DNA from: Marinithermus hydrothermalis DSM 14884
GTDB taxonomy: Bacteria; Deinococcota; Deinococci; Deinococcales; Marinithermaceae
Reading direction: 5' to 3'
Assembly: GCF_000195335.1 (NCBI RefSeq)
Contig: NC_015387.1
Coordinates: 744,001 to 808,000 of the forward strand
DNA: 64,000 bases
The notes under the pieces are model-generated. The model searched no databases. It worked only from the letters and a program-made list of their open reading frames with translations, and was not told where the DNA came from. Below, in pieces: positions 49,807 to 57,853 of the stretch. The number at the start of each line of letters is the position of its first letter. The stretch's first letter is position 1. The translations under genes were made by a program, and so were the position numbers.

Positions 49807-50343
49807 ATGAACCCGAAGGAGATCAAGCAAATCCTTCAGGCGATGGTGGACGCGGAGGCCTCGGAGCTGACTTTGGAAACCCCGGATTACAAACTCACCG
49901 TGCGCAGGGGGGCGCCGGCGGGGGAGGGCGCGCCGCAGGTGGTGCCGGTCCCGGTGCAGCCCCAGCCGGCGCCTGCCGCACCCGCGCCGCAGGCCCTGCC
50001 CCCTGCGCCCGCGGCGCAACCGGCGGCTCCGGAGGCGGCCGCGGCGCAGCCGGAAGCTCCTGCGAAACCCGAGGAGAAGGGCACGGAGAGCGAGTGCCCG
50101 AACTGCGTGGAGATCACCGCGCCCATCGTGGGTACCTTCTACCGCGCGCCGGCCCCGGACGCGGAGCCTTTCGTGAAGGAAGGGGACCGGATCGAGAAGG
50201 GGCAGGTCGTGTGCATCATCGAGGCTATGAAGCTCTTTAACGAGATCGAGTCCGAGGTCTCGGGGATCGTGCGTAAGGTCCTGGTGGAAAACGCCGAGCC
50301 GGTGGAGTACGGCCAGCCTTTGTTCCTGATCGAGCCCGCGTAA
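49807..50343 (+). CDS. accB: Biotin carboxyl carrier protein of acetyl-CoA carboxylase
   Basis: 178 residues from ATG 49807 (GAGGAGAGG upstream). N-terminal domain, long Ala/Pro linker (about 37-90), then the biotinyl domain with EAMKL, whose Lys receives biotin. Contains an extra CPNC pair at the linker end. Acts with AccC (10 bp downstream) in fatty-acid synthesis. Confidence 0.97.
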   Translation: MNPKEIKQILQAMVDAEASELTLETPDYKLTVRRGAPAGEGAPQVVPVPVQPQPAPAAPAPQALPPAPAAQPAAPEAAAAQPEAPAKPEEKGTESECPNCVEITAPIVGTFYRAPAPDAEPFVKEGDRIEKGQVVCIIEAMKLFNEIESEVSGIVRKVLVENAEPVEYGQPLFLIEPA

Positions 50344-50353
50344 GGAGCGGCCT

Positions 50354-51694
50354 ATGTTCAAGAAGGTTCTTATCGCGAACCGCGGCGAGATCGCGTTGCG
50401 CATCATCCGGGCGGCGCGCGAGCTGGGAATCAAGACGGTCGTCGCGCACTCCGAAGCAGACGCCCAGTCGTTGCCAGTGCTGCTCGCGGACGAGGCCATC
50501 TGCGTGGGGCCGCCGCCCTCCGGGCAGTCCTACCTCAACATCCCTAACATCCTATCCGCGGCGATCGTGAGCGGGGCCGACGCGATCCACCCCGGGTACG
50601 GGTTCCTCGCGGAGAACGCCCAGTTCGCTGAGATGTGCGCCGATCACGGGATCACCTTCATCGGCCCTACCCCGGAGAACATGCGCGCTTTGGGGGACAA
50701 GGCTACCGCACGCCGCGTGGCGCGCGAGGCGGGCGTGCCGATCGTGCCGGGCACCGACGCCCTGCAGTCGGTCGAGGAGGCCCTCGAGGCGGCAGCCGAG
50801 ATCGGGTACCCCGTGATCCTCAAGGCCTCCGCGGGTGGGGGCGGACGCGGCATGCGCGTGGTGCACACCGCTGAGGACCTCGAGCGGGCCGTGCAGCAGG
50901 CCCAGGAGGAGGCTCGAGCCGCGTTCGGGAATCCCGAGGTGTACCTGGAAAAGTACATCGAGGAGCCCAAGCACGTCGAGGTGCAGGTGCTGGGCGACGG
51001 GCAGGACGTTATCCACCTTTGGGAGCGCGACTGCTCCATCCAGCGCCGGCACCAGAAGCTTTTGGAGGAGGCGCCTTCGATCCTGCCGGAAGCGGTGCGT
51101 AAAGGGCTCGTGGAGTCCGCGGTGCGCCTCGCGAAGCACGTGGGGTACACCTCCGCGGGGACCCTCGAGTTCCTGGTGGACCGGGAGGGGAACTACTACT
51201 TCATCGAGATGAACACCCGCATCCAGGTGGAGCACCCGGTCACGGAGATGGTGACGGGGGTGGACCTGGTCAAGGAGCAGTTCTTGATCGCCGCGGGGGA
51301 GAAGCTTCGCTTTAAGCAGGAGGAGATCCCGCTCGTGGGGCATTCCATCGAGGTGCGGGTGAACGCCGAGGATCCCGACCATAACTTCCGTCCCGCGATC
51401 GGTACGGTGGAGACCCTCTTGTGGCCGGGTGGCCCGGGGGTGCGCGTGGACTCGCACCTCTTCGCGGGGTACAAGATCCCGCCGCACTACGACTCCTTGC
51501 TGGGGAAGATCATCGTGTGGGCCGAGACCCGCGAGGCGGCGATCACGCGCATGCAGCGTGCTTTGGCGGAGACCGTGATCGACGGTCCGGGGCTCAAAAC
51601 CACGATTCCCTTCCACCAGAAGGTGCTGGACAATGCCTTCTTCCGTCGTGGAGCGGTGTACACCAACTTCGTGGCCCGCCGTATGAGCGAGTAA
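50354..51694 (+). CDS. accC: Biotin carboxylase subunit of acetyl-CoA carboxylase
   Basis: 446 residues. ATP-grasp fold: KASAGGGGRGMRVV glycine loop, FLEKYIEEPKHVEVQ-type segment (here YLEKYIEEPKHVEVQ), ERDCSIQRRHQK and FIEMNTRIQVEHPVTE. Carboxylates biotin on AccB. Full length. Confidence 0.97.
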   Translation: MFKKVLIANRGEIALRIIRAARELGIKTVVAHSEADAQSLPVLLADEAICVGPPPSGQSYLNIPNILSAAIVSGADAIHPGYGFLAENAQFAEMCADHGITFIGPTPENMRALGDKATARRVAREAGVPIVPGTDALQSVEEALEAAAEIGYPVILKASAGGGGRGMRVVHTAEDLERAVQQAQEEARAAFGNPEVYLEKYIEEPKHVEVQVLGDGQDVIHLWERDCSIQRRHQKLLEEAPSILPEAVRKGLVESAVRLAKHVGYTSAGTLEFLVDREGNYYFIEMNTRIQVEHPVTEMVTGVDLVKEQFLIAAGEKLRFKQEEIPLVGHSIEVRVNAEDPDHNFRPAIGTVETLLWPGGPGVRVDSHLFAGYKIPPHYDSLLGKIIVWAETREAAITRMQRALAETVIDGPGLKTTIPFHQKVLDNAFFRRGAVYTNFVARRMSE

Positions 51695-51718
51695 CGCCTG
51701 AGGGGTTAAGCTGGGAGC

Positions 51719-52060
51719 ATGGTGGATTACGAACTCTCCGAGAACGCCCTGGTAAGCCTAGTGCACCTGAGCCTGGAGGGCCTCGAGGGCGTCCAGCTGG
51801 CCGCGCCTGGCGCGCGCAGCGTGGGGGACGTGCTTTCGGGGCGTCGCGCCAAGGCGGTGCGGATTGAGCGCGGCGAGGAGGGCCTGACCGTCGAGCTGAG
51901 CTTAGTGGTGGCGTACGGGAAGCCCATTCCCGAAGCAGCCCGCCAGGTGCAGCGCGTGGTGACCGACACGCTTTCCGCGACTACAGGCCTCAAGGTGAAC
52001 GCGGTGAACGTCACGGTGGTGGATGTGCTGTTGAAGGAGGAGCATGCGGCGGAAGGCTAG
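51719..52060 (+). CDS. Asp23/Gls24 family protein
   Basis: 113 residues, single Asp23 domain (VDYELSENALVSLVHLSLEGLEGV, TVELSLVVAYGKPIPEAARQVQRVV). Members in Gram-positives are alkaline-shock or envelope-stress proteins; in this accC-nusB position the role is unknown. A TAAGCT box 6 nt before the ATG gives a possible leaderless promoter inside the operon. Overlaps nusB by 17 bp. Confidence 0.88.
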   Translation: MVDYELSENALVSLVHLSLEGLEGVQLAAPGARSVGDVLSGRRAKAVRIERGEEGLTVELSLVVAYGKPIPEAARQVQRVVTDTLSATTGLKVNAVNVTVVDVLLKEEHAAEG

Positions 52061-52502
52061 GGAACTCGCGTTCAAGGTGCTGTTTGAGCACACCCTGGGC
52101 GCGGTGCCGCTCGAGGAGGCCTGGCGGCACGCGACGGAAGGGCTGGTGCTCGAGGATGATGCGCCCTACGGGGACGTGCTCGACGTGGAGGGCCTGACCT
52201 TTGCGCGCCGCTTGGTCGAGGGGTATGTGGCCCAAGCGGAGGCGGTGGACCGCGCTTTGGAGGAGACGATCGAGGGGTGGAGTTTCGGTCAGATGGCGCG
52301 GACCGACCTGACCGTCCTGCGCCTTGCGGCTTACGAGATGCTGTACGAGCCCACTCCGTACGCCCCGTTGATTGAGGTGGCAGTCAAGATCGCAAAGAAG
52401 TACGGCGGTGAGGACTCGGGGCGTTTCGTGAACGGGGTCTTGGGGCGTTTGAAGCGACGGATCGACGCTGGCGAGCTGGAGGCGGTACCGAAGGAGGACT
52501 AG
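52044..52502 (+). CDS. nusB: Transcription antitermination protein NusB
   Basis: 152 residues, all-helical. MRRKARELAFKVLFEH and the RTDLTVLRLAAYEMLY and KYGGEDSGRFVNGVLGRL blocks are typical. Binds boxA RNA with S10 for rRNA antitermination. One base before folD. Confidence 0.95.
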   Translation: MRRKARELAFKVLFEHTLGAVPLEEAWRHATEGLVLEDDAPYGDVLDVEGLTFARRLVEGYVAQAEAVDRALEETIEGWSFGQMARTDLTVLRLAAYEMLYEPTPYAPLIEVAVKIAKKYGGEDSGRFVNGVLGRLKRRIDAGELEAVPKED

Positions 52503-52503
52503 G

Positions 52504-53337
52504 GTGGCGCGGTGGTTGCGCGGTGACGTGGTCGCGGAGGCGGTGTACGCCGAGGTGCGCGCGCGGCTCGAGCGCCTCGCGTTCGTGCCGCAGCTGCGGG
52601 TGATTCGGCTGGGGGAGGACCCGGCCTCGGTAGCGTACGTGCGGCTGAAGGACAAGCGCGCTCGAGCGCTGGGGTTGGAGAGCCGGGTGCACGCCTTGCC
52701 CGAGGCGACCTCGCAGGAGGCGTTGCTGGACTTGATCCGGGAGCTGAACGTCGACCCTGAGGTGGACGGGATCCTCGTGCAGCTGCCTCTTCCGAAGCAC
52801 ATTGACGCGGAGCGGGTCCTCGAGGCGATCGATCCCGCAAAGGACGTGGACGGGTTTCACCCGGTGAACGTGGGGCGGCTTTGGGCGGGCGGGGCGGCCC
52901 TCGTGCCGTGCACGCCGGCCGGCATCGTGCGTTTGTTGCGCCACTACGGGGTGGATCTTGCCGGGCGGGAGGTCGTGATCGTGGGGCGCAGCAACATCGT
53001 GGGCAAGCCCTTGGCCGCGTTGATGCTGCGCGAGAACGCGACGGTGACCGTGGCGCACTCGCGCACGCGGGATCTCCCGAGCGTCACGCGGCGTGCGGAG
53101 GTCCTGGTGGCCGCGGTGGGGCGCGCGCACTTCATCACGCCGGATATGGTGCGGGAGGGTGCCGTGGTGGTGGATGTGGGGATCAACCGCACCGAGCAAG
53201 GGCTTGTGGGGGATGTGCACCCCGGGGTGGCCGAGGTGGCCCAGGCCTTGACCCCGGTCCCGGGCGGGGTGGGGCCGATGACGGTGGCCATGCTGCTCTA
53301 TAACACGGTGCAGGCGGCGGTGCGCCGTAGGGGATGA
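52504..53337 (+). CDS. folD: Bifunctional methylenetetrahydrofolate dehydrogenase/cyclohydrolase
   Basis: 277 residues from GTG. YVRLKDKRARALG carries the catalytic YxxxK, DGILVQLPLPKH and the NADP motif IVGRSNIVGKPLA, ending PVPGGVGPMTVAMLL. Interconverts methylene-, methenyl- and formyl-THF; links to the glycine cleavage genes earlier in the window by pathway. Overlaps the next gene by 4 bp. Confidence 0.97.
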   Translation: MARWLRGDVVAEAVYAEVRARLERLAFVPQLRVIRLGEDPASVAYVRLKDKRARALGLESRVHALPEATSQEALLDLIRELNVDPEVDGILVQLPLPKHIDAERVLEAIDPAKDVDGFHPVNVGRLWAGGAALVPCTPAGIVRLLRHYGVDLAGREVVIVGRSNIVGKPLAALMLRENATVTVAHSRTRDLPSVTRRAEVLVAAVGRAHFITPDMVREGAVVVDVGINRTEQGLVGDVHPGVAEVAQALTPVPGGVGPMTVAMLLYNTVQAAVRRRG

Positions 53338-53783
53338 GCGAGCTTCTCGGCAACCAGATCCTGTGGACGGCCCTCGCGGCCAACGTGATCGCCCAGAGCC
53401 TGAAGCTCGTGATCTATTACCTGATCAACGGGCGATGGGAGTGGGAGCGCTTTTTAGAGACGGGGGGCATGCCCTCCTCGCACTCGGCCACCGTGGCGGC
53501 CGCGGTGGTGGGGGTGGGGTTGACCGAGGGGTGGGGCAGCCCCTTGTTTGCCGTGACCACCGTCTTCGCTCTGATCGTGATGTACGACGCGACGGGGATC
53601 CGGCGGGCCGCGGGACGGCAGGCGGAGCTTTTGAACGATCTGGTCGAGGAGCTGCAGGTGGTGCTGCACGAGGGGTTCAAGCCCGAACCCTTGAAGGAGC
53701 TTTTGGGGCACACCTACCTGGAGGTCGCCGTCGGCGCGCTCCTTGGCGGCGTGGTGGCCTGGGGAAGCTTTACCTTGTGGTAG
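53334..53783 (+). CDS. DUF212 (YuiD-like) membrane protein
   Basis: 149 residues, with about three to four hydrophobic segments. GGMPSSHSATVAAAVVGVG resembles the PSxSH signature of acid phosphatase/PAP2 enzymes, the basis of the family's tentative link. Activity not demonstrated. Ends one base before the convergent gene. Confidence 0.85.
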   Translation: MSELLGNQILWTALAANVIAQSLKLVIYYLINGRWEWERFLETGGMPSSHSATVAAAVVGVGLTEGWGSPLFAVTTVFALIVMYDATGIRRAAGRQAELLNDLVEELQVVLHEGFKPEPLKELLGHTYLEVAVGALLGGVVAWGSFTLW

Positions 53784-54062
53784 CTAGCGCGGGGGGTGGT
53801 GTTGTTGCCGCATCAGGTACCGGTAGGTGTAGAGGAGCAGCCCAGCCTGCCCGATGGGGAAGAGCAGTACGGCGAGCCAGGCCCACGCGAGCGGTAGTAC
53901 GCCCTGGAAGGCCAGGAGCTGGGCGAGCCCCACGAGCATAAGGACGAGAGCGGTGCCCACGAACACGCGGCCCACGAGGGGGCGGGCGGCCCAGTAGACG
54001 AGGCCGACGTTGAGCAAGCTGAATAGGAGCAGGACGATCCAGAGCAGCGTGAGTAGGTTCAC
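53784..54062 (-). CDS. Small membrane protein of unknown function
   Basis: 92 residues with three hydrophobic helices (about 3-25, 32-52, 58-80) and a basic tail (RYLMRQQHHPPR). Not recognised. Its stop abuts the DUF212 stop. The 144-bp region to the next gene holds AT-rich boxes (for example TAATAT near 54172) that probably drive the Fe-S gene. Confidence 0.65.
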   Translation of the reverse strand: MNLLTLLWIVLLLFSLLNVGLVYWAARPLVGRVFVGTALVLMLVGLAQLLAFQGVLPLAWAWLAVLLFPIGQAGLLLYTYRYLMRQQHHPPR

Positions 54063-54206
54063 GGTTCCGTACCTCCGCCTCGAGTCTGCAACACCCGCGA
54101 GGGGTTTGTGAAGCCTGCGCCTTAAGGGGCGTGGGGGGTGGGGAGTGTAGACTTAGATACTAGAGGACGGGTAATATTGTACCGAGTATAAGTTTGGGGG
54201 GAAGAG

Positions 54207-56240
54207 ATGCTCACACCGCTTGAGAAGATCTTGTTCCTTCTGTTGGCCGCAACCTCCTTTTACTTCGCCGGGATTGGGTTTCGCCGCGTGTACCAAGCGA
54301 TCGCGCGCGGAAAACCAGAAAACCGCTTCGATCGCCTCCCCGAGCGAATAGGGCAGGCGCTCTGGGCGGTGCTGACCCAGCGCACCGTCTTCAAAAAGCG
54401 GCCCCTGATCTCCTTCCTGCACGCCTTGGTCTTTTACGGGTTCGTCTACTATCTCCTGGTGAACCTGGTGGACGCCCTCGAGGGGTTCTTCCCCCTTCAC
54501 GCCCGCGGCGGATTGTGGAACCCGTACAACCTGATCGCGGATCTCCTGACCGCCGGTATCCTCGTGGGGATCGTGGGCCTCATGATCCGCCGTTTCCTGG
54601 CGCGCCCTGCCGACTTCACCTTCGGTCCCAAAACCCCCCTTCACGAAGCGGTGAAGGACGGGATCCCGCGCGACTCCGCCATCGTCGGCGGATTCATCTT
54701 CGTCCACGTGGGTTCGCGCCTCCTTTCCAAAGCCGCCCAGGCCGCCGACCAGGGGCCGGACCCGTACCAGCCCATCGCTTCCTGGATCGGGGGGGCGCTC
54801 GCCGGGCTGAACCCCGGCACCATCACGCTCCTCGAGCACCTCTTCTGGTGGGGTGCGCTCGGCTCGATTCTCGCGTTCTTGCCGTACTTCCCGCGCTCCA
54901 AGCACATCCACCTCTTCATGGCCCCGATCAACCTGGCCCTCAAGAAAGAGAAGCCGGGCGCGCTCGAGCCCATCGACTTCGAGGACGAGTCCATCGAGCA
55001 GTACGGGGTGGCGAAGCTCGAGGACTTCTCCTGGCCGCGCCTTTTGGACGCGTACAGCTGCATCATGTGCAACCGCTGCCAGGAGGTTTGCCCGGCCTAC
55101 ACCACGGGCAAGGCCCTCAGCCCGGCCGCGATCCTCATCAACGAGCGGTACGAGCTGAACCGGATCCTGCCCGGGTTCGCCGCCGGGGAGGAGAGCCCCC
55201 GGCCCCTCTTGGAGTTCGCCTTGAACGAGGAGGCGCTCTGGGCGTGCACCACGTGCAACGCCTGCGTTGAGGTTTGCCCCGTGGGGAACGAGCAGATGCT
55301 GCACATCATCGACGTGCGGCGTGAGCGGGTGATGATGCAAGGGGAGTTCCCCGCCGAGCTGGCCAACGCCTTCCGCGGCATGGAACGCAACGGGAACCCC
55401 TGGGGGATCGGGCAAGAGAAACGCATGGAGTGGGCCGAAGGACTGCCCTTCGAGGTCCCGACCGTGGAGCAGAACCCGGATGCGGAGGTGCTCTACTGGG
55501 TGGGGTGCGCGCCAAGCTACGATCCCCGCGCGCAGAAGATCGCGCGTAGCATGGCCGAGATCCTGCACGCCGCCGGCGTGAACTGGGCGGTGCTAGGCAA
55601 ACGCGAGAAGTGCACCGGGGACGCCGCCCGCCGGGCGGGGAACGAGTACCTCTTCTACCAGCTCGCGACGGAAAACGTCGCGACCCTGAACGAGGTACAG
55701 CCTAAGGTGATCGTCACCACCTGCCCGCACTGCTTCCACACGATCGCCAACGAGTACAAACAGTTTGGCGGCGAGTACACGGTCCGGCACCACACCGAGT
55801 TCATCCAAGAGCTCATCCAGACCGGCAAGCTCAAGGTAGAGGCCCTCCTGGACGAGAACGTGACGTACCACGACCCCTGCTACCTGGGCCGGCACAACGG
55901 GGTGTACGACGAACCCCGGCAGGTGATCGCCTCCTTGGGCCTCCAACTCGAGGAACCCCAGCGGCAGCGCGAGAACAGCTTCTGCTGCGGGGCGGGCGGC
56001 GCGCAGTTCTGGAAGGAGGAGGAGCCCGGCGCGGAGCGCGTCTCCGCGAACCGCTACCGGGAACTCAAGGCCACCGGCGCCAAAACCATCGCGACCGGGT
56101 GCCCCTTCTGCTTGCAGATGTTCACCGTGGAGACCACGAATGACGAGGCCGAGCCCCTGGCGGTCAAGGACATCGCCGAGCTGGTCGCGGAGGACCTGCG
56201 CAAGCAGAAGGAGGCGATGGGCACCGGAGCGCAGGCCTAG
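54207..56240 (+). CDS. Membrane (Fe-S) oxidoreductase with CCG domains
   Basis: 677 residues. N-terminal membrane domain with about five helices (NarI/HdrE-like, to about 255), two [4Fe-4S] ferredoxin motifs (CIMCNRCQEVCP and CTTCNACVEVCP), and two CCG domains of heterodisulfide-reductase type (YWVGCAPSYD; FCCGAGGAQFW). Such fusions pass electrons from flavoproteins (for example ETF) to menaquinone. No etf genes are adjacent, so the donor is unknown. Confidence 0.88.
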   Translation: MLTPLEKILFLLLAATSFYFAGIGFRRVYQAIARGKPENRFDRLPERIGQALWAVLTQRTVFKKRPLISFLHALVFYGFVYYLLVNLVDALEGFFPLHARGGLWNPYNLIADLLTAGILVGIVGLMIRRFLARPADFTFGPKTPLHEAVKDGIPRDSAIVGGFIFVHVGSRLLSKAAQAADQGPDPYQPIASWIGGALAGLNPGTITLLEHLFWWGALGSILAFLPYFPRSKHIHLFMAPINLALKKEKPGALEPIDFEDESIEQYGVAKLEDFSWPRLLDAYSCIMCNRCQEVCPAYTTGKALSPAAILINERYELNRILPGFAAGEESPRPLLEFALNEEALWACTTCNACVEVCPVGNEQMLHIIDVRRERVMMQGEFPAELANAFRGMERNGNPWGIGQEKRMEWAEGLPFEVPTVEQNPDAEVLYWVGCAPSYDPRAQKIARSMAEILHAAGVNWAVLGKREKCTGDAARRAGNEYLFYQLATENVATLNEVQPKVIVTTCPHCFHTIANEYKQFGGEYTVRHHTEFIQELIQTGKLKVEALLDENVTYHDPCYLGRHNGVYDEPRQVIASLGLQLEEPQRQRENSFCCGAGGAQFWKEEEPGAERVSANRYRELKATGAKTIATGCPFCLQMFTVETTNDEAEPLAVKDIAELVAEDLRKQKEAMGTGAQA

Positions 56241-56275
56241 TGAAGCCGGACGCACACCGGGGTTCGGGGCTTGGG

Positions 56276-56281
56276 TATACT
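56276..56281 (+). promoter_or_regulatory. -10 box of DUF59 gene, leaderless type
   Basis: TATACT, 7 nt before ATG 56289. Confidence 0.6.
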
Positions 56282-56288
56282 GGGCGCC

Positions 56289-56624
56289 ATGAGTGACGCG
56301 ACCCCTGCCGTGCCGACCAAGGAGCAGGTGATCGAGGCCCTTAAGGTGGTCAAGGACCCCGAGATCCCCGTGAACGTCGTGGATCTGGGGTTGGTGTACG
56401 ACGTGGAGGTGAGTCCCGACGGCGTCGTGGACATCCAGATGACCCTCACCGCGATCGGCTGCCCCGCGCAGGACATCGTCAAGGCCGACGCGGAACTTGC
56501 CGTGATGCGCCTCGAGGGCGTCCGGGCGGTCAACGTGGAGTTCGTGTGGAACCCGCCCTGGACCCCGGAGCGCATGACCGAGGACGGCAAGCGGCAGATG
56601 CGCATGTTCGGGTTCAACGTTTAG
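56289..56624 (+). CDS. DUF59/MIP18-family Fe-S assembly protein
   Basis: 111 residues from ATG 56289. VKDPEIPVNVVDLGLVYDVEV and TAIGCPAQDIVKAD give the conserved Cys of the SufT/PaaD-like DUF59 fold. Members help insert Fe-S clusters. Its place right after a large Fe-S protein gene fits that role. A strong terminator follows. Confidence 0.9.
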   Translation: MSDATPAVPTKEQVIEALKVVKDPEIPVNVVDLGLVYDVEVSPDGVVDIQMTLTAIGCPAQDIVKADAELAVMRLEGVRAVNVEFVWNPPWTPERMTEDGKRQMRMFGFNV

Positions 56625-56648
56625 CCCTACCTCCGCCCACCCCTGAAT

Positions 56649-56672
56649 GGGCCCGCGGGTACCCGCGGGCCC
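56649..56672 (+). terminator. Terminator after DUF59 gene
   Basis: A perfect 24-bp palindrome (GGGCCCGCGGGT half) followed by GTTTTC. Confidence 0.85.
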
Positions 56673-56692
56673 GTTTTCACGCCCGAAGGCAG

Positions 56693-56698
56693 TAGAGT
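56693..56698 (+). promoter_or_regulatory. -10 box of dNTPase gene, leaderless type
   Basis: TAGAGT, 6 nt before ATG 56705. Confidence 0.5.
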
Positions 56699-56704
56699 GA
56701 AAGT

Positions 56705-57853
56705 ATGTTGTTTAACCGTGAAACGCTTTTATCCCTGGAGGAGAAGACCCTAGCGCCCTACGCGATGCGCGCCAGCGCGACGCGCGGCCGGGCCTACCCG
56801 GAGGAGGAGTCCACCTACCGCACCCCCTTCCAGAAGGACCGCGACCGCGTCGTGCACACCACCGCCTTCCGCCGCCTCGAATACAAGACCCAGGTCTTCG
56901 TGAACTACGAGGGTGACTACTACCGCACCCGCCTCACGCACACCCTCGAGGTCGCCCAGGTGGCTCGTTCCCTCGCGCGGGCGCTCGGGCTGAACGAGGA
57001 TTTGGCGGAGACGATCGCGCTCGCGCACGACCTAGGGCACCCGCCGTTCGGGCACGCGGGGGAGCGGGTGCTGCACGAGCTTATGGAGGACCACGGGGGG
57101 TTCGACCATAACCAGCAGTCCTTGCGCATCGTGACGCACCTCGAACGCCGCTACCCCGGGTTTCGCGGACTGAACCTCACCTGGGAGACGCGCGAGGGGA
57201 TCGTCAAGCACGAGACCGCTTACGATATCCCCTCGGCCGAGGGGTATGAACCGCACCTCCGCCCGACCTTGGAGGCCCAGATCGTCAACCTGGCCGACGA
57301 GATCGCGTACAACGCCCATGACCTGGACGACGGGTTGCGCAGTGGCTTGCTCGAGCCCGCGCAACTCGAGGAGGTGCGGGCGGTGCGGGAGCTGGCGGCT
57401 TCTTTGGGGATCCAGCTGATTTCACTGAGCGAGTTTGAGCGCCGCGTGTTGATCCGCGAGTTCATCGGCTGGATGATCACCGACGCGATTCACGCGACGC
57501 ACGCCGCCCTGGAGCAGGCCGGGGTGCGGTCGTTGGAGGATGTGCGGCGCTTCCCCGCGCACTTGGCCACGTACTCGGAGGAGGTGCGGGGCTTGCTGGG
57601 GGAGTTGCGGGACTTCCTGTACCACAAGTTGTACCGCCACTACCACGTGATGCGGCAAATGGGCAAGGCGCGCACCGTGCTCGAGCGACTGTTCTCAGCG
57701 TACGTCGAGATCCCGGAGATGCTGCCGCCCACGGTGCAGCAAGCGGTGGAGGAGGAAGGGTTGTACCGCGCGGTCTGCGATTACATCGCAGGCATGACCG
57801 ACCGGTTCGCTCTCGAGGAGTACGCGCGGTTGTTCGACCCTTACGGCCGCTGA
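56705..57853 (+). CDS. Deoxyguanosinetriphosphate triphosphohydrolase-like (HD domain)
   Basis: 382 residues. HD-domain metal ligands: H in RLTHTLEVAQVARSLA, HD in IALAHDLGHPPFGH and a later Asp in NLADEIAYNAHDLDDG. Hydrolyses dNTPs to the nucleoside and triphosphate; the Thermus homologue acts on several dNTPs when activated. Its 3' end overlaps the convergent kinase gene by 13 bp. Confidence 0.93.
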   Translation: MLFNRETLLSLEEKTLAPYAMRASATRGRAYPEEESTYRTPFQKDRDRVVHTTAFRRLEYKTQVFVNYEGDYYRTRLTHTLEVAQVARSLARALGLNEDLAETIALAHDLGHPPFGHAGERVLHELMEDHGGFDHNQQSLRIVTHLERRYPGFRGLNLTWETREGIVKHETAYDIPSAEGYEPHLRPTLEAQIVNLADEIAYNAHDLDDGLRSGLLEPAQLEEVRAVRELAASLGIQLISLSEFERRVLIREFIGWMITDAIHATHAALEQAGVRSLEDVRRFPAHLATYSEEVRGLLGELRDFLYHKLYRHYHVMRQMGKARTVLERLFSAYVEIPEMLPPTVQQAVEEEGLYRAVCDYIAGMTDRFALEEYARLFDPYGR